Shown here piece by piece: positions 41,779-50,142 of a DNA stretch of 64,000 nucleotides (position 1 is its first letter; the number at the start of each line of letters is the position of its first letter). The DNA is from Actinophytocola sp963727495 (lineage in GTDB: Bacteria; Actinomycetota; Actinomycetes; Mycobacteriales; Pseudonocardiaceae). Under the pieces are notes generated by a model, which saw only the letters and a program-made list of their open reading frames with translations, searched no databases and was not told the DNA's origin. A program made the translations under genes and the position numbers. The stretch covers positions 744,001-808,000 of the forward strand of contig CAVSGQ010000006.1 in NCBI GenBank assembly GCA_963727495.1. The letters are read 5' to 3'.

Positions 41779-42662
41779 CTACCTCCGCGACGGCGCGTGG
41801 TACAGGGCCAGCGCGCCGGCGATCAGCACCGCCCCGGCGACGCCGGCGGCGGTGAGCCGCTCACCGTGGAACGCGACCGCGAGCACCGTCGCGGTCAGCG
41901 GTTCCAGCACGGTCGCGAGCGCGGCCGCGGTGGCGCCCGCGTCCGCAGGCCGAGGACGTACGCGCCGTACGCGACGGCCGTCGGCACCACGCCGAGGTAG
42001 CCGGCCAGCGCCAGCACCCGGCCGGTCAGCGGCACCGCCATCCCGTACCCGAGCGCGAACGGGGTGAGCAGCAGGCCGCCGACCAGCAGCCCGGCCGAGG
42101 TGATCGCGCCCTGCCCGGGCACCGGACGGTCGGCGACCAGGGTGAGCGTGGCGAAACCGGCCCCGGCGGCCACCGACATGGCGACCCCGGTGACCGTGTG
42201 CCGGCCGTCCGCGGCGGCGGGCATGCCGCAGAGCAGCGCCAGCCCGGCGAGGGACCCGGCGATGGCGGCCGGCGTGCGTCCGCCGGGCAGCCGCCGGGCC
42301 CGCAACGCGGTGACCGCGGCGACGCACACCGGCACGCAGCCGATGGTGATCAGCGTGGCGAGGCTGACCGAGATCCGCGCGACGGCGACCTGGTAGGCGG
42401 CCTGGAACTCGGCCATCAGCGTGCCGGTGACGAGCAGCAGCCCGATGTGGGCACGCAGGTACCGCAACCCGCCGGTGGCGGCGACCGCGACCACCGCGCA
42501 GGCGCCGCCGACCAGCAGCCGGTAGGTCGCGACGGAGACGGGGTGCAGGTGACCGGCCGCGGCGAGCGCCGCGCCGGCCAGGCCGCCGGTGCCCCACAGA
42601 ACACCGGCCGTGACGAGCAGCGCGGACGACATCCGCGCAGGGGTGATCGACAGAGTGGTCAA
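41779..42662 (-). pseudogene. EamA/DMT family transporter, frameshifted
   Basis: A drug/metabolite transporter of ten helices in two EamA halves. The first nine helices are read from the ATG at 42662 (ALLVTAGVLWGTGGLAGAAL, MAEFQAAYQVAVARISVSLA, TAVAYGAYVLGLRT), then the frame turns into Arg/Pro residues and stops at 41895. The last helices, TAAALATVLEPLTATVLAVA and GVAGAVLIAGALALYHA, continue in another frame to 41779. The break lies near 41945, in CTGCGGACGCGGGCG (minus strand), and is consistent with loss of one base. Inactivation or sequencing error cannot be told apart. Substrate unknown. Confidence 0.75.
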
Positions 42663-42754
42663 GGAAACGCTCCCGGGCGTCGACGAGGTGTGGTGTCTTC
42701 GTCCGCGGGGCGCCCGCCATCAAGCGGGCGTGACCGGTGGCCACGCCGTCCGCG

Positions 42755-42786
42755 ACACCCCGCTCAGGAGCGGGGCGGCGGGGTGT
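42755..42786 (-). terminator. GC-rich hairpin terminator after serS
   Basis: CCCCGCTC-AG-GAGCGGGG (42758-42775) forms an eight-pair hairpin; the larger ACACCCCG / CGGGGTGT (42755-42786) can pair instead. It lies about 60-90 bases after the serS stop and upstream of the EamA gene on the same strand. Two exclusive hairpins could also serve as attenuator for the EamA gene. Confidence 0.5.
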
Positions 42787-42847
42787 TGGGGAACAGTCGA
42801 TGCACGGCCGCGACGCTACGTGCCGGTCGCGGCCGCACGCGAGCGGT

Positions 42848-44107
42848 TTACGCCGGCGTCAGGAGGTCGCGGCCGACGAACGGGCGCAGCGCCTCGGGCA
42901 CCCGGACCGAGCCGTCGGCCTGCTGGTGGTTCTCCAGGATGGCGACGATCCAGCGAGTGGTGGCCAGCGTGCCGTTGAGGGTCGCCGCGGCCTGCGGCCG
43001 GTGGTTCTCGTCGCGGTAGCGGATCGAGAGGCGGCGGGCCTGGTACGTGGTGCAGTTGGACGTCGAGGTGAGCTCGCGGTAGCGGCCCTGGGTCGGCACC
43101 CACGCCTCGCAGTCGAACTTGCGGGCCGCGCTGCTGCCGAGGTCGCCGCCGGCCACGTCGATCACCCGGTACGGGACCTCGATCGCGGCGAGCATCTCCT
43201 CCTGCCAGCCGAGCAGGTTCGCGTGTTCGGTCTCGGCGTCCTCCGGCCTGCAGAAGACGAACATCTCGACCTTGTCGAACTGGTGCACGCGCAGGATGCC
43301 GCGGGTGTCCTTGCCGTAGGAGCCGGCCTCGCGGCGGAAGCAGGAAGACCAGCCGGCGTAGCGGCGCGGGCCCTCGGACAGGTCGATGATCTCGTCGGCG
43401 TGGTAGCCCGCGAGCGGCACCTCGGACGTGCCGACGAGGTAGAGGTCGTCCTCCGCGAGCCGGTACACCTCGCCGGCGTGCGCGCCGAGGAAGCCGGTGC
43501 CGGCGATGATCTCGGGGCGGACCAGGACGGGCGGGATCATCAGGGTGAAGCCGTTCGCGGTGGCCCGCGCGGCGGCGAGGTTCAGCAGGCCGAGCTGCAG
43601 CTGCGCGCCGACGCCGGTGAGGAAGTAGAACCGGGCGCCGGAGACCTTCGCGCCGCGCTCGGTGTCCAGCGCGCCGATCTTGGTACCGAGGTCGAGGTGG
43701 TCTGCCGGCTCGAAGCCGAACTCCGTCGGCGCGCCGACCTCCTTGAGCACGACGTAGTCGTCCTCCCCGCCGGCCGGCACGTCCGGGTGCACGATGTTCG
43801 GGACCAGCGCGTGCAGCTCGGCGAGCTCGGCGTCCGCACCGGCCTGGCCGGCCTCGGCCGCGCGGACCTCGGCGGCGAGCTCCTTGCCGCGGGCGAGCAG
43901 GGCATCGCGTTCCTCGCCGCGGGCGCGGCCGACCTGCTTGCCGAGCTGCTTCTGCTCGGCACGCAGGGCGTCGGCCCGCGCGACGGCCGCGCGACGGCGC
44001 TCGTCGGCGGAGCGCAGCGCGTCGACCACCGCTTCGTCCTCGCCACGGGTGCGCTGGGATGTGCGCACCGCTTCCGGGTCCTCACGCAGCGTCTTCAGGT
44101 CGATCAC
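42848..44107 (-). CDS. serS: seryl-tRNA synthetase
   Basis: Class II aminoacyl-tRNA synthetase charging tRNA-Ser (and serving selenocysteine tRNA where present). The 419-residue protein has the N-terminal antiparallel coiled coil (about residues 25-105), motif 2 in FRREAGSYGKDTRGILRVHQ, the serine-binding TSEVPLAGYHADEII region and motif 3 in NGTLATTRWIVAILENHQQA. Normal family length. It lies next to Rv3835- and Rv3836-like genes, the same neighbourhood as in M. tuberculosis. Confidence 0.97.
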   Translation of the reverse strand: MIDLKTLREDPEAVRTSQRTRGEDEAVVDALRSADERRRAAVARADALRAEQKQLGKQVGRARGEERDALLARGKELAAEVRAAEAGQAGADAELAELHALVPNIVHPDVPAGGEDDYVVLKEVGAPTEFGFEPADHLDLGTKIGALDTERGAKVSGARFYFLTGVGAQLQLGLLNLAAARATANGFTLMIPPVLVRPEIIAGTGFLGAHAGEVYRLAEDDLYLVGTSEVPLAGYHADEIIDLSEGPRRYAGWSSCFRREAGSYGKDTRGILRVHQFDKVEMFVFCRPEDAETEHANLLGWQEEMLAAIEVPYRVIDVAGGDLGSSAARKFDCEAWVPTQGRYRELTSTSNCTTYQARRLSIRYRDENHRPQAAATLNGTLATTRWIVAILENHQQADGSVRVPEALRPFVGRDLLTPA

Positions 44108-44181
44108 AGCGTGAGCGTATCCGGCCCGCCCGGGCGTACAGCAACGTGATTCCGCACCTGCGCCCGGCGCGCGCTGGCATC

Positions 44182-45165
44182 ATGGACCCCAACATGGACA
44201 GCAGGTCTGGACGAGTCGGGTGGATGGGCTCCCGGGGGAGCACCATGCGGACACGGTTGATCATGGCCGGCGCCTTCATCGGTGCGCTCGCCGTGTTGAG
44301 CATGAGCGTGCTGTTTTCCTGGCCGGTGTCGGTGAAGGGCGCGGCGGACACCGTCGCGGACGAAGCGGCGAAGGCGTTCGACTCACCGAGCGGGACCTGC
44401 CTGGACTGGCCGCACGACGCGCCACAGAACATGCGGCGGGTGCCCTGCGACCAGCCGCACATCTTCGAGGTGGCGTCCATCGTGGAGATCGGCGACGACT
44501 TCGGGCCGAACTCACCGCCGCCGCCGGAGCAGGACTGGCAGCAGATCGTCGCGGACCGCTGCACGAAGATCGGGCAGGACTACCTGGGCGGGACGCTCGA
44601 CCCGTTCGGCAAGTACACGGTCGGCGCCCTGAAGCCGACGTCGGAGCAGTGGCGCGACGGTGACCGGAAGCTGCGGTGCGGCCTGCAGCGGGTGTCACCG
44701 TCGGGCAAACGTTTCCTCACCACGACCGGGGCCGCGACCGACCAGGACCAGTCGAACGTGCACGATCCCGGCACGTGCTTCGCGCTGGTCGACGGCGACG
44801 TAGGCGATCCGGTCGACTGCGGGGGCGCGCACGCCTACGAGGTCGTCGGCATCGTGGACCTGAGCAAGGTGTTCGACCCCAAGACCTACCCGCCGGAGGC
44901 GAAGCAGCTGAACAAGCTGGTCGACCTGTGCCCGCCGGAGGCGAACAAGTACACCGGTGGCGCGGACCTGAAGAAGCTGCAGCTGTCGCTGTATCCGGAC
45001 ACACTCAAGAAGGAGAGCTGGGCGGCCGGCTCGCACCGGGTGAACTGCAAGGTCGGCGCCCGCCAGCCGAACGGCGACCTGCGGGCGGTGCGGGGCAGCG
45101 TGCAGGCGGCCCCGGAGACCAGCAAGCCGCCGACCTCGTCGGCGGCGGCGAAATCCGGCGGGTGA
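44182..45165 (+). CDS. septum formation family protein (Rv3835-like)
   Basis: A 327-residue exported or membrane-anchored protein. One N-terminal helix (RLIMAGAFIGALAVLSMSVL) is followed by two copies of the Septum_form domain: GTCLDWPHDAPQNMRRVPCD with HIFEVASIVEI, and GTCFALVDGDVGDPVDCGGA with HAYEVVGIVDL. Paired cysteines in each copy suggest disulfides outside the cell. The family name comes from a link to division, but the biochemical role is unknown. The ATG at 44182 is chosen; 44194 and 44246 are alternatives. Its stop overlaps the next gene (GTGA). Confidence 0.85.
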   Translation: MDPNMDSRSGRVGWMGSRGSTMRTRLIMAGAFIGALAVLSMSVLFSWPVSVKGAADTVADEAAKAFDSPSGTCLDWPHDAPQNMRRVPCDQPHIFEVASIVEIGDDFGPNSPPPPEQDWQQIVADRCTKIGQDYLGGTLDPFGKYTVGALKPTSEQWRDGDRKLRCGLQRVSPSGKRFLTTTGAATDQDQSNVHDPGTCFALVDGDVGDPVDCGGAHAYEVVGIVDLSKVFDPKTYPPEAKQLNKLVDLCPPEANKYTGGADLKKLQLSLYPDTLKKESWAAGSHRVNCKVGARQPNGDLRAVRGSVQAAPETSKPPTSSAAAKSGG

Positions 45166-45521
45166 CCCGGTTGTCCGTCGCGATGACCCGCCGGCGCTTC
45201 GAGGAACTGGTCGGCGACGCGCTCGACCTGATCCCCGAGGAGTTCGCCGCGGCGATGGACAACGTGGTGGTCCTGGTCGAGGACCGCGATCCCGAGCGCC
45301 CGACGCTGCTGGGCCTGTACCACGGCGTGGCGCTGACCGAGCGGACGTCGCACTACGGCGGCGTTCTCCCGGATCGGATCACCATCTACCGCGACGCGAT
45401 CCTCGACATCTGCCACGACGAGGATGACGTCGTGGAGGAGGTCGCGGTCACCGTGGTGCACGAGATCGCCCACCACTTCGGCATCGACGACGACCGGCTG
45501 CACGAGCTCGGCTGGGGTTAG
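45162..45521 (+). CDS. metallopeptidase family protein (Rv3836-like, zincin fold)
   Basis: A 119-residue minimal zincin. The zinc motif is VVHEIAHHFGIDDDRLHELG (HExxH with a downstream His/Glu), at the C-terminus as in the family; the N-terminal half is RFEELVGDALDLIPEEFAAA with a beta strand GLYHGVALTER. No signal peptide. The GTG at 45162 overlaps the previous stop codon, so the two genes are coupled. Physiological substrate unknown; it keeps its place next to serS and Rv3835 in actinobacteria. Confidence 0.9.
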   Translation: MTRLSVAMTRRRFEELVGDALDLIPEEFAAAMDNVVVLVEDRDPERPTLLGLYHGVALTERTSHYGGVLPDRITIYRDAILDICHDEDDVVEEVAVTVVHEIAHHFGIDDDRLHELGWG

Positions 45522-45641
45522 CTCCGGCAGCGAACCCCGCGAGGGGCCGCAAGCGCGGCGATCGGTCTGGCTTCCTCCTTCGCTTGCCGCGGGCGGGCCC
45601 GTGCGGGCCGCTCGGTGCGGCGCGGTGGTTGTCGCAGCGGG

Positions 45642-45663
45642 TCGAACAGCCAGGGCTGTTCGA
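45642..45663. other. perfect palindromic hairpin between convergent genes
   Basis: TCGAACAGCC-AG-GGCTGTTCGA, ten-base arms with a two-base centre. The outer TCGAAC/GTTCGA resembles actinobacterial SOS box ends, but the spacing is too long. It lies in the 235-base gap after the metallopeptidase gene. Confidence 0.5.
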
Positions 45664-45701
45664 TCGCGTAACCGTGACACGGCGCGTCCGCGACCGGACA
45701 T

Positions 45702-45737
45702 GACCGTGTGGGGCGGGGGGCTCCGTCCCACACGGTC
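45702..45737. terminator. terminator hairpin between convergent metallopeptidase and VIT-vWA genes
   Basis: GACCGTGTGGG / CCCACACGGTC, a perfect 11-base stem with a 14-base loop, 20 bases beyond the end of the minus-strand VIT-vWA gene and 180 bases after the plus-strand metallopeptidase gene. Position suggests termination from both directions. Confidence 0.75.
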
Positions 45738-45756
45738 GACGTCTCGGGCATCGCGG

Positions 45757-48255
45757 TCATCGCTTCCAGAAGGCGCGACGCGACGCCGCCGGGGTTGTGG
45801 TGATCAGCGACTCCAAGGTGGCGATCGTGTGGTGCCAGCGGTTGTCGACCTCCGTGGGGTCGGCAGTGGGAACCGCAAGGTCCGCGGACAGGCGGCCCAG
45901 GGTCAGGCGTGCGTCCTGGGGTTCGCCCGCCTTCTGCCACGGACCGAGCAGGACGCGGATGCGCTCGGACAGGGCGGTCAGCAGGCCCGCACGGGTCCAC
46001 ACCTCCTCCGCTGCGGCCGACTTCAGGGCCTTGAGCTCCGTCGCCACGAAGTCGGTCAGCGGCTTCGTCGGCGGCGGGACGACCGGCGGCACCACCGAAC
46101 CGGGGGGCGGCGGCGCGCTTTCCGCATCGACGTCACCGAAGGTGGTTGCCGAGTCCTGGGAGTCGAGAACATCGCCACCGGATACCGACGTCTCCGGCGT
46201 CGGCCCGGTCGGTGGGCGGTGCATCGGCGGCGACGCCGACAGCGCCATCCCGTCCATGCGCGCGCCGCGCGTGAAGCCACGGGACCGCGACTCCCTGCTC
46301 GCGAAAGCCGCTGGGCCGGCAGCACCGAAGGCGGGCATGGCGCGGCCCATGGCGGTGGGTGCGAAGCCGCCGGCTGGTTGAACCGCCGGAAGCTCCCAGC
46401 CGCTCGGCAGGTCGACGGGCTGGGTCACCTTGTGCACCTTGCCGCCCTCGTTGACCACTCGCTGGTCCACCGCGACGAACGCCGTGAAGCGGGACAGCAC
46501 GCCGAACGTCAACGACATGCCGACGATCTGCTTCTCCAGACCGCTCCGGTCACCCGTGCCCACGACGTACCGGTCCTCCAGGTCGCGGATCCGCGCCCTC
46601 GCCCACAACGCCGCCAGACTCGGGTTGTCGCTCGTCGTCGCCGGGATCGTCGACTGCCAATCGCCGTCGCCGGTGACGGTGACCGCGCCCGCCGCCGCGC
46701 CGGTGAAGCGGCCGGCGATCACGACCGGTGCGCCGGAGAACAGGTCGGGCAGCGGGTTCGGCGTCATCGTCGCCGCGTCCACGGCCAGACCGGCAGAACT
46801 CACCCGCAGGCCCGTGACCACCGGTGCGCCGATGCGGCGGTGGATGTGCTGCATCGCGTCATCCAGCCGGTCCTCGGACTCCACCAGCTCGCAACGGCCA
46901 GACGAACCCGCCAGTCGTTGCAGGAAGGCCTCGTTGACCGCTCGGTCTATGCCGACCGTGTGCACTCGGACCCCGGCGAGGCGCGCGGACAGCTCACGCA
47001 ACAGTTCATCCTCGTTGCCGATCTGGCCGTCCGTCACCAGCACCAGGACCCGGTCACGATCCGGTGTCTCGCGCAGCAGGTCGGCGGCCCGGCGGAGCGG
47101 CACGAGCATCTCCGTCCCGCCCCGGGCGTCCAAACCGGAGAGGAACTCGACGGCCCGGAACCTATTGCGGTCGCTGGCCTCGGCGAGCCCCGCCGGTAAC
47201 GCGGGGGGCGTGTCGACCTGGTGATCGAAGGCGAGCACCGTGAAGCGGTCGGCGCCGGTGAGCGTGTCCACGATGCGGCTCGCGGCGCGGCGGGCGGCGA
47301 CCATCTTCCAGCCACCCATCGAACCCGACCTGTCCAGCACCAGCACGACGTCCCGGCCCCGGGGCGGCGCCTGGCCGGCTGGCGGTAGGACGGTCAGTGC
47401 GAACGTGCCGCCGTCATCGCCGTCGGGCAGCACCGACAGCGACGTGCTGATCACGTCGTCGGCGCCGTACCTCAGTCGCAGCAGGAAGTCCCGGTCCGCG
47501 CGCTCGCCCGGGTTCAGCCGGACCCGCAGCCCGGTCGGCGCGTCCTCGGTGGCGGTGGCGTACAGGCTCGAGGAGATCCCGGTCAGCGGCAGGCTTCCGG
47601 GGTCGATGTCGACGGCGACCGACAACCGCACCGGGTTCGGGAAGCCGGGCAACAGCACCGGCGGGGTGATCCGAGACGCGTCGGGCACCTGATCGGTATC
47701 CGGAGAGACGCCGTCACCGACCTGCCCGTCGGCGAGCGGCATGCCCGGGATGTAGCGCGGCGCGACCACCAGTGGGAACCGGAACGTCGCCTCGCCGTCC
47801 TCGTAGGACAGCGCGCCGGCGAGCGTCAGGTGCACGCTCACCTGCTCTCCCGGCATGATGTTGCCGACTCGCATGGTGAACACGCCCGGCCGTTCCTCCT
47901 CGGCGATCGACGCGCGCTTGCCCGCGCCGACCGCCTCGTCGTAGTCGGCGCGCGCCTCGGCACGCTCCTTGAGCAGGCCCTCGACCACGCGGCCGTCGGC
48001 CTCCATGCGCAGCGCGGTGACCGCGGCGCGCGGCGGCAGCGGAAAGATGTACGTGGCCTCCAGGGGCTCGTCGTACGGGTTGTGGAACCCCTGGGTGAGC
48101 TGGATGCTCGACGCCAGCCCGGTGATCGCGGCCCGTACGTCGATCATCTCGAGCGGCAGGTTGCCCCGCTCCGTGTGCAGGCAGCCCAGCCCGTCGTCCT
48201 CGCTCGGCCGGCTCGGCGCCACGGCCAGATCCATGACCTCGACGTTCATGCTCAT
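45757..48255 (-). CDS. VIT domain and von Willebrand factor A domain protein
   Basis: An 832-residue protein without a signal peptide. The VIT domain (about residues 25-160) shows LTQGFHNPYDEPLEATYIFP and YDEAVGAGKRASIAEEERPG. The vWA domain (about 300-470) has an intact MIDAS: LVLDRSGSMGGWKM, then GGTEMLVPLRRA and LVTDGQIGNEDELL. A long Pro/Gly-rich region (570-720) precedes a helical C-terminus. In eukaryotes VIT-vWA pairs occur in inter-alpha-trypsin inhibitors and vault PARP; bacterial roles are unknown. It is co-transcribed with the MerR gene (four-base overlap) and downstream of rtcB. Confidence 0.9.
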   Translation of the reverse strand: MSMNVEVMDLAVAPSRPSEDDGLGCLHTERGNLPLEMIDVRAAITGLASSIQLTQGFHNPYDEPLEATYIFPLPPRAAVTALRMEADGRVVEGLLKERAEARADYDEAVGAGKRASIAEEERPGVFTMRVGNIMPGEQVSVHLTLAGALSYEDGEATFRFPLVVAPRYIPGMPLADGQVGDGVSPDTDQVPDASRITPPVLLPGFPNPVRLSVAVDIDPGSLPLTGISSSLYATATEDAPTGLRVRLNPGERADRDFLLRLRYGADDVISTSLSVLPDGDDGGTFALTVLPPAGQAPPRGRDVVLVLDRSGSMGGWKMVAARRAASRIVDTLTGADRFTVLAFDHQVDTPPALPAGLAEASDRNRFRAVEFLSGLDARGGTEMLVPLRRAADLLRETPDRDRVLVLVTDGQIGNEDELLRELSARLAGVRVHTVGIDRAVNEAFLQRLAGSSGRCELVESEDRLDDAMQHIHRRIGAPVVTGLRVSSAGLAVDAATMTPNPLPDLFSGAPVVIAGRFTGAAAGAVTVTGDGDWQSTIPATTSDNPSLAALWARARIRDLEDRYVVGTGDRSGLEKQIVGMSLTFGVLSRFTAFVAVDQRVVNEGGKVHKVTQPVDLPSGWELPAVQPAGGFAPTAMGRAMPAFGAAGPAAFASRESRSRGFTRGARMDGMALSASPPMHRPPTGPTPETSVSGGDVLDSQDSATTFGDVDAESAPPPPGSVVPPVVPPPTKPLTDFVATELKALKSAAAEEVWTRAGLLTALSERIRVLLGPWQKAGEPQDARLTLGRLSADLAVPTADPTEVDNRWHHTIATLESLITTTPAASRRAFWKR

Positions 48256-48875
48256 CGGACTTCCTCTTCTCGGGTCGGCGCCAGGCCCATCCGGCCGAGC
48301 AGCTCGAGCAACGGTGCGGCGGCCGACTCGATGGCGGCGAGCTCATCGGCGTCGGGCGCGCGGGTGGCGGCGTCCAGCAGGACGGTGACACTGTCACCGA
48401 TCCGGATTCCGTGAACGACCTTTGCGACAGTGTCGATTGCAGTGTCCGGGACACCGGTGGCGACGGTGTCCGTCTCGGCAGCAGGGCGACCGTGCGCGAT
48501 CGACTTCCAGAAGTCGTTGGCGACGCTGATCCTCGCGGCCGGCCAGTTGATGTCCACCTGCTGGACTCCGGCCATCTCGGCCAGCCGGGCGTCGGTGGCG
48601 CCGAGCAGTTCCTCCTGGATCTCGGCGAGCGTGCGTCCGGCGGACTGCAGCTTCTTCACCGCGGCGAGTTGCAGAAGGTGGCGACGGCCGTAGAGGGCGG
48701 TGCGGCCACGCGTCGCCACCGGCCGGTCCACCAGGCCGATCGTGGTGTACCACCGGATCGTGCGACCGTTGGGCAGCTCCCGTACCCGGCCGTTGCGCTG
48801 GCCCTCGTAGTTGTGCTCCAGCAGCGCGGCCACCTGGTCAGGGAGCTGTTCGATCGTCCACAGCTCGTCGCTCAT
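48252..48875 (-). CDS. MerR family transcriptional regulator
   Basis: A 207-residue regulator. The winged helix-turn-helix is at residues about 28-95: RTIRWYTTIGLVDRPVATRG (here RWYTTIGL replaces the usual RYYEELGL) and LYGRRHLLQLAAVKKLQSAG with the IQEELLGAT dimerisation helix. The C-terminal half, about 100 residues, has no known ligand motif. The ATG at 48875 coincides with the predicted transcription start of a promoter embedded in a 19-base inverted repeat, so the mRNA may be leaderless and self-regulated. Overlaps the VIT-vWA gene by ATGA. Confidence 0.88.
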   Translation of the reverse strand: MSDELWTIEQLPDQVAALLEHNYEGQRNGRVRELPNGRTIRWYTTIGLVDRPVATRGRTALYGRRHLLQLAAVKKLQSAGRTLAEIQEELLGATDARLAEMAGVQQVDINWPAARISVANDFWKSIAHGRPAAETDTVATGVPDTAIDTVAKVVHGIRIGDSVTVLLDAATRAPDADELAAIESAAAPLLELLGRMGLAPTREEEVR

Positions 48876-48922
48876 ACTGCAATATTGACAGCTTCATCTG
48901 ACACTGTCAATATTGCAGTATG
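48873..48922 (-). promoter_or_regulatory. dyad-symmetric MerR-type promoter/operator between rtcB and merR genes
   Basis: Two perfect 19-base arms (48873-48891 and 48904-48922), each holding CTGCAATATTGACAG or its complement, around a 12-base centre. On the minus strand TTGACA (48910-48905) and CAATAT (48887-48882) are 17 bases apart, and the dyad centre falls in the spacer, the place where MerR proteins bind. The -10 box ends six bases before the regulator's ATG, implying a leaderless transcript. The dyad starts right after the rtcB stop codon. Confidence 0.75.
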
Positions 48923-50101
48923 TCAGCCCTTGACGCAGACCACCTGCTTGAGCTTCGCGACGATCTCCACCAGGTCGTCCTGGTTCCGGATCACCTCGTC
49001 GACGTCCTTGTACGCAGCCGGGATCTCGTCCACCACCCCGGCGTCCTTGCGGCACTCGACGCCCGCGGTCTGCTCGGCGAGGTCGGCCACGGTGAACCGT
49101 TTGCATGCCTGGTTGCGCGACATCCGCCGCCCCGCGCCGTGCGAGGCGGACTCGAACGAGTCCGGGTTCCCGAGCCCGCGCACGATGTAGGAGCCGGTGC
49201 CCATGGAACCCGGGATGATGCCCAGGTCGCCCGAGCCGGCCCGGATCGCTCCCTTGCGCGTCACCAGCACGTCCTCGCCGAAGTGGGTCTCCTCGGCCAG
49301 ATAGTTGTGGTGACAGCTGATCGGCTCGTCGAACGACACCCGCGAGAACTGCCCCCGCACCACGTCGCACACCAGCCGCAACATCACCGCGCGGTTGCGT
49401 CGCGCGTAGTCCTGCGCCCAGTACAGATCGTGCCGGTAGGCGGTCATCTGGGGGGTGTGCGCGAGAAGCACCGCGAGGTCCGGGTCCGGCAGCGACCGGT
49501 TGTGCGCGAGCCCGCGGGCGACCTGGATGTGGTGCTGCGCAAGAAGGTTTCCGATACCACGCGAGCCGGAGTGCAGCATCACCCAGACCCGCCCGTCGGT
49601 GTCGAGGCAGATCTCGATGAAGTGGTTGCCACCGCCGAGCGTGCCCATCTGGTGCAGCGCCTTACCCGCGTCCACCTTCACCGCGGGTGTCAGATCGTCG
49701 AACCGCCGCCAGAACGCGGACCAGTCGCCGGCGTCGCGGTCGGTGAACGCGGTGGCCTTGTGCCGCGCGAACCCCACGGGCACCGCACGCTCGACACCGG
49801 ACCGCAACCGCCTGAGATCGTCGGGCAGGTCTTCGGCACGCAACGACGTCCGGACGGCGGTCATGCCGCATCCGATGTCCACGCCGACAGCGGCCGGGGA
49901 CACCGCGCCGCGCATCGCGATCACCGAGCCCACCGTCGCGCCCTTGCCGAAGTGCACGTCCGGCATCACGGCCACGTGCCTGAACGCCCACGGCAGGGCG
50001 GAGATGTTGCACAACTGGCGCATGGCCTCAGGCTCGACCGACTCGGGCCGGGCCCACAGGCGGATGTCGACGTGCCGCCCTGGAATGGTGGTCGCCGCCA
50101 T
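48923..50101 (-). CDS. rtcB: RtcB family RNA ligase
   Basis: GTP- and Mn-dependent ligase that joins RNA 2',3'-cyclic phosphate or 3'-phosphate ends to 5'-OH ends, repairing broken tRNA or rRNA. The 392 residues match the shorter bacterial RtcB forms. Metal and active-site motifs: VMPDVHFGKGATVGSVI, GVDIGCGM (catalytic-site Cys), LGGGNHFIE, LHSGSRGIGN, SCHHNYLAEE and the guanylylated histidine in ESASHGAGRRMSR. Followed by MerR and VIT-vWA genes on the same strand, without RtcA or RtcR. A link to RNA damage caused by endogenous or foreign toxins is inference. Confidence 0.95.
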   Translation of the reverse strand: MAATTIPGRHVDIRLWARPESVEPEAMRQLCNISALPWAFRHVAVMPDVHFGKGATVGSVIAMRGAVSPAAVGVDIGCGMTAVRTSLRAEDLPDDLRRLRSGVERAVPVGFARHKATAFTDRDAGDWSAFWRRFDDLTPAVKVDAGKALHQMGTLGGGNHFIEICLDTDGRVWVMLHSGSRGIGNLLAQHHIQVARGLAHNRSLPDPDLAVLLAHTPQMTAYRHDLYWAQDYARRNRAVMLRLVCDVVRGQFSRVSFDEPISCHHNYLAEETHFGEDVLVTRKGAIRAGSGDLGIIPGSMGTGSYIVRGLGNPDSFESASHGAGRRMSRNQACKRFTVADLAEQTAGVECRKDAGVVDEIPAAYKDVDEVIRNQDDLVEIVAKLKQVVCVKG

Positions 50102-50142
50102 GATTTCCAGGCTAGGCGCCGCGACGGCAATGAGCCACGCAG

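Noticed and set aside
42663..42847. Riboswitch or T-box upstream of the EamA gene
   Set aside because: Two exclusive GC-rich hairpins are visible, but none of the conserved words of a known riboswitch class; they are better explained as the serS terminator.
45642..45663. LexA/SOS box
   Set aside because: The outer TCGAAC/GTTCGA matches the actinobacterial SOS half-sites, but the spacing is ten bases instead of four, and no damage-response gene follows.
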